In this document: in pieces, positions 21,601-24,770 of the stretch
How the letters are laid out: each line of letters starts with the position of its first letter
Numbering within the stretch: position 1 is the stretch's first letter
Assembly: GCA_050012355.1 (NCBI GenBank)
Contig: JBEKHI010000075.1
Span: forward strand, 1 to 24,770
Origin: JBEKHI01 sp050012355
GTDB taxonomy: Bacteria; Actinomycetota; Actinomycetes; Streptosporangiales; Streptosporangiaceae
Direction: 5' to 3'
Length of the DNA stretch: 24,770 nucleotides
Translations under genes and position numbers: made by a program
Notes under the pieces: generated by a model
Databases searched by the model: none
What the model was told of the DNA's origin: nothing
The model's input: the letters and a program-made list of their open reading frames with translations, nothing else

Positions 21601-22608
21601 TTACATCCCGTCTACGAAGGGTTCGACCGGCGCGAACAGGTCCGCGATGTCGAAGTCAGTGCTCTCGATCAGCCCCTGCTCGGCGGCGTACCTGACGAAG
21701 GTCTCTAGCGTCGTGCGGTTCGCCTCGACGCCATACGGCCACAGATCAGGTCCGAATACCTCGCGCAGGCGGTCCAGGTGACCAGCGACCCACGGGATCG
21801 GCACCCGGCTCGCCGCGATGTCCTCCAGCCGGGCGAAGTACCGCCGCCTGGCAATCTCGAAGGACCGGTAGACGTTGGACGCCAGCCACCGGTGCTCGTC
21901 AAGAACCGCGCGGCGGACCCCGACCATGTGCATGATCGGGAACACCTTCGTTTTGGCGTAGTACTCACGCTCCGCCTCGCCCGCCCGGTCGAACAACGGC
22001 CCGACCAGATCTCCGGATGACGCGGCGGTGCGGAACCCGAGCGGATATTGCGGCGCCATCACCGCGTCGATCTCACCGGACCACAGCATGTCCTGCAGCG
22101 TTCGCTCAGCTTCGTGCGTGATCGACACGTCGGACGGCAAGGCGGGCGGCAGCACGGCCTCCGCCCGCCCCGGACGATCCATACCGGCCCGCACCCACGT
22201 CATGTCCCCGGGCCGGATGCCGTACATGTCGGCCAGCAGCCCGCGGGCGTACACACACGCGGTGAGAATCCACTCGGTGGTGCCGATCCGCGCGCCGCGC
22301 AGGTCTTCAGGCGTCTTGATCCGGTCCTTGCGCACGTAGATGCAGCTGTGCCGGAACATACGGGAGGTGAAGACCGGTAGCGCGACGATGCGCCTGTCCC
22401 CGGCGGCCCATCGAGTGAGGTACTGGGCCGAGGACATCTCGGCCACGTCCCAGTCCTCGGTGTTGATGAACCGCCGGAACGACTCCGGAATCGGGATGTC
22501 GATGAAGACGGGATCTACTCCCGCGATCTCGACCTCGCCCGAGGTGATGGCCTGGGCGTGGTCGTAAGACGTCATCGCGACTGTGAGTGGTACTCGATTG
22601 GATCGCAT
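21601..22608 (-). CDS. SBP-fold 4,5-dihydroxyphthalate decarboxylase-like protein, inside the importer 2 operon
   Basis: A 335-residue cytoplasmic protein. Seen: VAMTSYDHAQAITSGEVEIA (about 10-29), SFRRFINTEDWDVAEMS, LPVFTSRMFRHSCIYVRKD, LRGARIGTTEW, AGMDRPGRAEA, KTKVFPIMHMVGVRR, YRSFEIARRRYF and DLWPYG. No signal peptide or lipobox. The frame stays open to 22923, but the ATG at 22608 overlaps the lipoprotein stop (TGATG) and matches the family's N-terminus. It is the closest full-length relative of the shortened protein at 6499-7293, both ending in a VDGM tail. Its place between the transporter's lipoprotein and ATPase genes suggests it acts on the imported compound on entry. The decarboxylase name comes from the family only. 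Confidence 0.87.
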   Translation of the reverse strand: MRSNRVPLTVAMTSYDHAQAITSGEVEIAGVDPVFIDIPIPESFRRFINTEDWDVAEMSSAQYLTRWAAGDRRIVALPVFTSRMFRHSCIYVRKDRIKTPEDLRGARIGTTEWILTACVYARGLLADMYGIRPGDMTWVRAGMDRPGRAEAVLPPALPSDVSITHEAERTLQDMLWSGEIDAVMAPQYPLGFRTAASSGDLVGPLFDRAGEAEREYYAKTKVFPIMHMVGVRRAVLDEHRWLASNVYRSFEIARRRYFARLEDIAASRVPIPWVAGHLDRLREVFGPDLWPYGVEANRTTLETFVRYAAEQGLIESTDFDIADLFAPVEPFVDGM

Positions 22609-23642
22609 CACCCGTCGAGCGCTTCCTTCATGTAGGTCTGGTCCACCAGGCCGCTGGCCGCGAATCCCTTGGCGGCCGGGTACTTGTTCTGCAGCACGTT
22701 GAGGAGCTTCTGCTGCGTGTCGGTCGCCGGAATCGGGTCGTTGATCAGCAGCGAGACGGCGGCCTGGTAAGACTTGGCGACCAGCGCCGAGCTGGTCGTG
22801 CCGCTGTACTTGCTGATGATCTTCTCCACCGCCGCCGGGTTCGACTTGTAGTACTGGATCCCGGCGACGAACGCCTTGAGCACCTTCACCGTGGTCGCGC
22901 CGTTGCCGCTGCCGGACAGCCATGACCCGTAGGCCACCAGGCCGAGGCCGGGCAACGAGTCCTGCTGGTCGCCGAAGTCGAGCAGCACGTGGGCGCCGGG
23001 GATCTTGGACTGCAGCTCGTAAGTCAGCGGCGGCCCGAGGATCGCCGAGTCCACCTTCCCGGATTCCAGCGCGGTCAGGTCGTTCTGCAGGTTGCCGAGC
23101 GGGACTTCCTTGACGCTGATCCCGCCCTCCTGCTCGGCGAGCTGGGCCAGCAGGTCAGAAGAACCGCCGCTGGAGCTGATCGCGATGGACCCGCCATTGA
23201 GGTCCTTCAGGGTCTTGGTCGAGGCGTTGGCGACCAGGCTCAGGTTCAGCGCGCTCTCGAACTGGGCGACCCAGATGTTCGGCGAGCCGTTGATCGTGGC
23301 CAGCGCGGCAGCGGGCGCGGACACCAGGCCGAACTGGACCTGTCCGGATTCCAGGGCCGGCATGAAGGCCGCCTGGTCCATGAACTCGACCTTGACGTTG
23401 ACCCCGTACTTCTTGAACAGCCCGGCTGACTCGGTCACATTCGCGAGCATCTGATCGGCGGTGGTGGAAACGTAGGCGATGGTCACCGAAGGCGTGCCGC
23501 TACTGGACGACGAGGCAGAACTGCCGCTCGATCCGCTGCTGCAGGCCGCGGCGAGCGCGACACTGGCGGCGCACGCCCCGATCGCCAGGACCTTACGCGG
23601 AGCTCTAAAGCGGACTGCACTGCCCGCGTGCTTGCTGAACAT
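22608..23642 (-). CDS. ABC transporter substrate-binding lipoprotein (NMT1/SsuA-like), importer 2
   Basis: A 344-residue lipoprotein. Seen: basic N-terminus, hydrophobic core, lipobox LAAAC with Cys34, a long Ser-rich tether, then an NMT1/SsuA-like fold with VTIAYVSTTADQMLANVTES, VQFGLVSAPAAAL, ALESGKVDSAILGPPLTYEL and a C-terminal VLKAFVAGIQYYKSNP segment. Shine-Dalgarno AAGG lies 8 bases before the ATG at 23642. It shares the same plan as the lipoprotein at 3600-4592 (GLF.KYG, MPAL.SGQVQF, VPGTHVL/IPGAHVL, VKVLKA), so the two importers are duplicates that may have diverged in ligand choice. Exported and membrane-anchored; delivers ligand to the permease encoded upstream. Confidence 0.94.
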   Translation of the reverse strand: MFSKHAGSAVRFRAPRKVLAIGACAASVALAAACSSGSSGSSASSSSSGTPSVTIAYVSTTADQMLANVTESAGLFKKYGVNVKVEFMDQAAFMPALESGQVQFGLVSAPAAALATINGSPNIWVAQFESALNLSLVANASTKTLKDLNGGSIAISSSGGSSDLLAQLAEQEGGISVKEVPLGNLQNDLTALESGKVDSAILGPPLTYELQSKIPGAHVLLDFGDQQDSLPGLGLVAYGSWLSGSGNGATTVKVLKAFVAGIQYYKSNPAAVEKIISKYSGTTSSALVAKSYQAAVSLLINDPIPATDTQQKLLNVLQNKYPAAKGFAASGLVDQTYMKEALDG

Positions 23643-23670
23643 ATGAGTGACCTTTCGGAGAGTTATGAAT

Positions 23671-24489
23671 TCACGGGCGCCACGGCGTCACGCGCCGTTC
23701 AACCCACTTGATGAGCGCGGTCAGCAGGACGGAGGACAGCGCGAGGACCAAGATCCCCACCATCACCTGGGAGGTGTCATTGATCGATCCCGCCTGCATG
23801 ATGAATCCGCCCAGGCCGCTCTCACCGAGGTAGTACTCGGACACCACCACGCCGATTAGGCCAAGCCCCATCGACAGTCGCAGGCCGGTGACGATGTACG
23901 GCAGCAGAGAAGGGAAAAGCAGGGTCCGGATGATGGACCACTGAGACGCACGGAAGCTCTTGGCCACCCGGAGCAGGTCCGGATCGAGTTCCCGCACGCC
24001 GTTCATCGTCGTGATGATGATCGGGAAGATCGCGACGAGCAGCACCATGACGACCTGGGCCTTGAACGAGATGCCGAACCAGACCAGGACCAGCGGCAGC
24101 AACGCGATCAGCGGCGTCGCGTAAAGGATGGCGATCAGCGGATCGAAGATCGCGCCGATGAACCGCCAGTAGCCGAAGATGATGCCCGCTGGCACGCCGA
24201 CCACGATCGAGATCCCGAGCCCGGTCAGGTACAGCTTGGCGCTGTCACCAAACGCCGAACCCAGCGTGCCGTTGGAGATGACCTGGCCCGCGGTATGCCA
24301 GACCTGCGATGGCGAGCTCATCACCTGCGTGCTGACCGCCCCGGCCGAGACCAGCAGCTGCCAGAGCCCGATCATCGCGAGCAGCGAGATCACCGAAACC
24401 CATGGATATACAGAACGGCGCTTCTTGATCTTGCCGCTGCCCACGCTCTCGTCGTTAGCGACGGCCGCGGACTCCGTTGTCGCAGTCAT
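23671..24489 (-). CDS. ABC transporter permease (SsuC/TauC type), importer 2
   Basis: A 272-residue inner-membrane permease. Seen: a short polar, Lys/Arg-rich N-terminus, about six hydrophobic segments beginning at WVSVISLLAMIGLWQLLV, and the ATPase-docking loop LLRVAKSFRASQWSIIRT. It shares long blocks with the importer 1 permease (GAIFDP.IAILY.TPLIA.LPL, VTGLRLS.G..LIGVV). The ATG at 24489 overlaps the stop of the preceding decarboxylase-like gene (TGATG) and is preferred over an ATG at 24615 that would lie within that gene. The lipoprotein gene follows after 28 bases. The N-terminal tail is shorter than in the importer 1 permease. Confidence 0.93.
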   Translation of the reverse strand: MTATTESAAVANDESVGSGKIKKRRSVYPWVSVISLLAMIGLWQLLVSAGAVSTQVMSSPSQVWHTAGQVISNGTLGSAFGDSAKLYLTGLGISIVVGVPAGIIFGYWRFIGAIFDPLIAILYATPLIALLPLVLVWFGISFKAQVVMVLLVAIFPIIITTMNGVRELDPDLLRVAKSFRASQWSIIRTLLFPSLLPYIVTGLRLSMGLGLIGVVVSEYYLGESGLGGFIMQAGSINDTSQVMVGILVLALSSVLLTALIKWVERRVTPWRP

Positions 24490-24770
24490 CAGAGTGCCTC
24501 CCAGTCGTCGAAGAGGTCGGCGGGCTCCTGCCCATCCGCCATGAGACCCTGCGCACGCCCGTAGCGCAGCAGGCATTCGATGGTGGCGCGGTTGGCTTCC
24601 ACGCCGTATGGCCATGGGTCACGACCCAGGCCTTCCAGATGCTCGGAGATCCAGGGCAGCGGGACCCGGCTGACGTCGGGGTCGCGCAGCCGGTCGAAGT
24701 ACTCGCCGCGAGCGGTGTCCAGTGCCTTATATATGCGCCCGCCGATGCCAGGGTCCCGGTCAAGCAGCCT
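24489..24770 (-). CDS. SBP-fold 4,5-dihydroxyphthalate decarboxylase-like protein (C-terminal part; N-terminus beyond window)
   Basis: Only the last 93 codons are in the window, open at the right edge and ending in TGA at 24491-24489. Seen: RDPGIGGRIYKALDTARGEYFDRLRDP, read as DPGI...IYKALDTAR (about 6-21) and EYFDRLRDP, then RVPLPW, GRDPWPYGVEANRATIE, RYGRAQGLM and PADLFDDWEAL. These blocks match the C-terminus of the protein at 7293-8276 (DPGIVARIYTALDTAR, DPWPYG, RTQGLI), making it the fourth family member here. It overlaps the importer 2 permease start, so it is the first visible gene of that operon. Confidence 0.82.
   Translation of the reverse strand, partial: RLLDRDPGIGGRIYKALDTARGEYFDRLRDPDVSRVPLPWISEHLEGLGRDPWPYGVEANRATIECLLRYGRAQGLMADGQEPADLFDDWEAL

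Noticed and set aside
22609..22923. Upstream extension of the decarboxylase-like frame at 21601
   Set aside because: It lies within the importer 2 lipoprotein gene in another frame; the TGATG overlap at 22608 marks the real start.
1..24770. Long plus-strand frames over the minus-strand genes
   Set aside because: These are typical high-GC shadow frames with biased composition and no recognisable domains or ribosome-binding sites.
1..24770. Mobile elements, tRNA/attachment sites and CRISPR arrays
   Set aside because: No transposase, integrase, tRNA-like cloverleaf, or regularly spaced repeats were found; the gene duplications are old and diverged rather than recent repeats.

Overview
The window looks like an actinomycete chromosome. 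Evidence: very high G+C, GTG starts mixed with ATG, lipoprotein signals of the form LAAAC followed by a Ser/Gly-rich linker, and a sedolisin-type secreted peptidase. Nearly all of it is one catabolic and uptake locus read from the minus strand. Only the PrpF-like gene and the S53 peptidase gene are on the plus strand. I found no rRNA, tRNA, CRISPR array or insertion sequence.

Layout in transcription order, right to left. (a) 24770-20839: a nitrate/sulfonate/taurine-type ABC importer (permease, lipoprotein, ATPase) interleaved with two genes of the cytoplasmic, SBP-fold '4,5-dihydroxyphthalate decarboxylase-like' family; the first of these runs off the right edge. (b) 20787-19295: an FCD-type GntR regulator, overlapped by a gene for a small SBP-fold protein with no signal peptide. 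(c) 19224-17563: an AAA-type ATPase with a DUF234-like nuclease domain, convergent with a secreted S53 peptidase (15735-17702). These two genes look unrelated to the catabolic locus. (d) 15506-12840: a PrpF-like tautomerase gene, divergent from an isochorismatase-like gene that runs in frame, without a stop codon, into a second FCD GntR regulator. (e) 12618-5892: a tightly coupled operon of MmgE/PrpD-like hydratase, two-domain extradiol dioxygenase (VOC), DapA-family aldolase/lyase, ornithine cyclodeaminase-like protein, two SBP-fold decarboxylase-like proteins (one internally shortened) and an isochorismatase-like hydrolase. (f) 5745-1: a second ABC importer, then a luciferase-like flavin monooxygenase, flavin reductase, SDR dehydrogenase and a dienelactone hydrolase cut by the left edge. 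A 44-codon relic of a MetE-type methyltransferase lies between permease and binding protein in block f.

The unifying signal is a 9-bp odd palindrome, ATAC-T-GTAT. It occurs at four places (near 5834, 12666, 13543 and 14315), always in the same orientation relative to the gene it precedes, and at two of them it is embedded in a recognisable promoter. The two GntR regulators have almost identical recognition helices (SRIP[IV]REALRRLQAESLV). The simplest reading is one regulon controlled by one or both FCD repressors.

Inferred function: uptake of an aromatic or heterocyclic acid by two importers; oxidation by the two-component flavin monooxygenase; decarboxylation by SBP-fold enzymes; extradiol ring cleavage; then tautomerase, hydratase and aldolase steps resembling the oxalomesaconate branch of the protocatechuate 4,5-cleavage and gallate pathways; with hydrolases finishing ester or amide intermediates. 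The substrate cannot be read from the sequence. The gene combination does not match any single catabolic operon I know.
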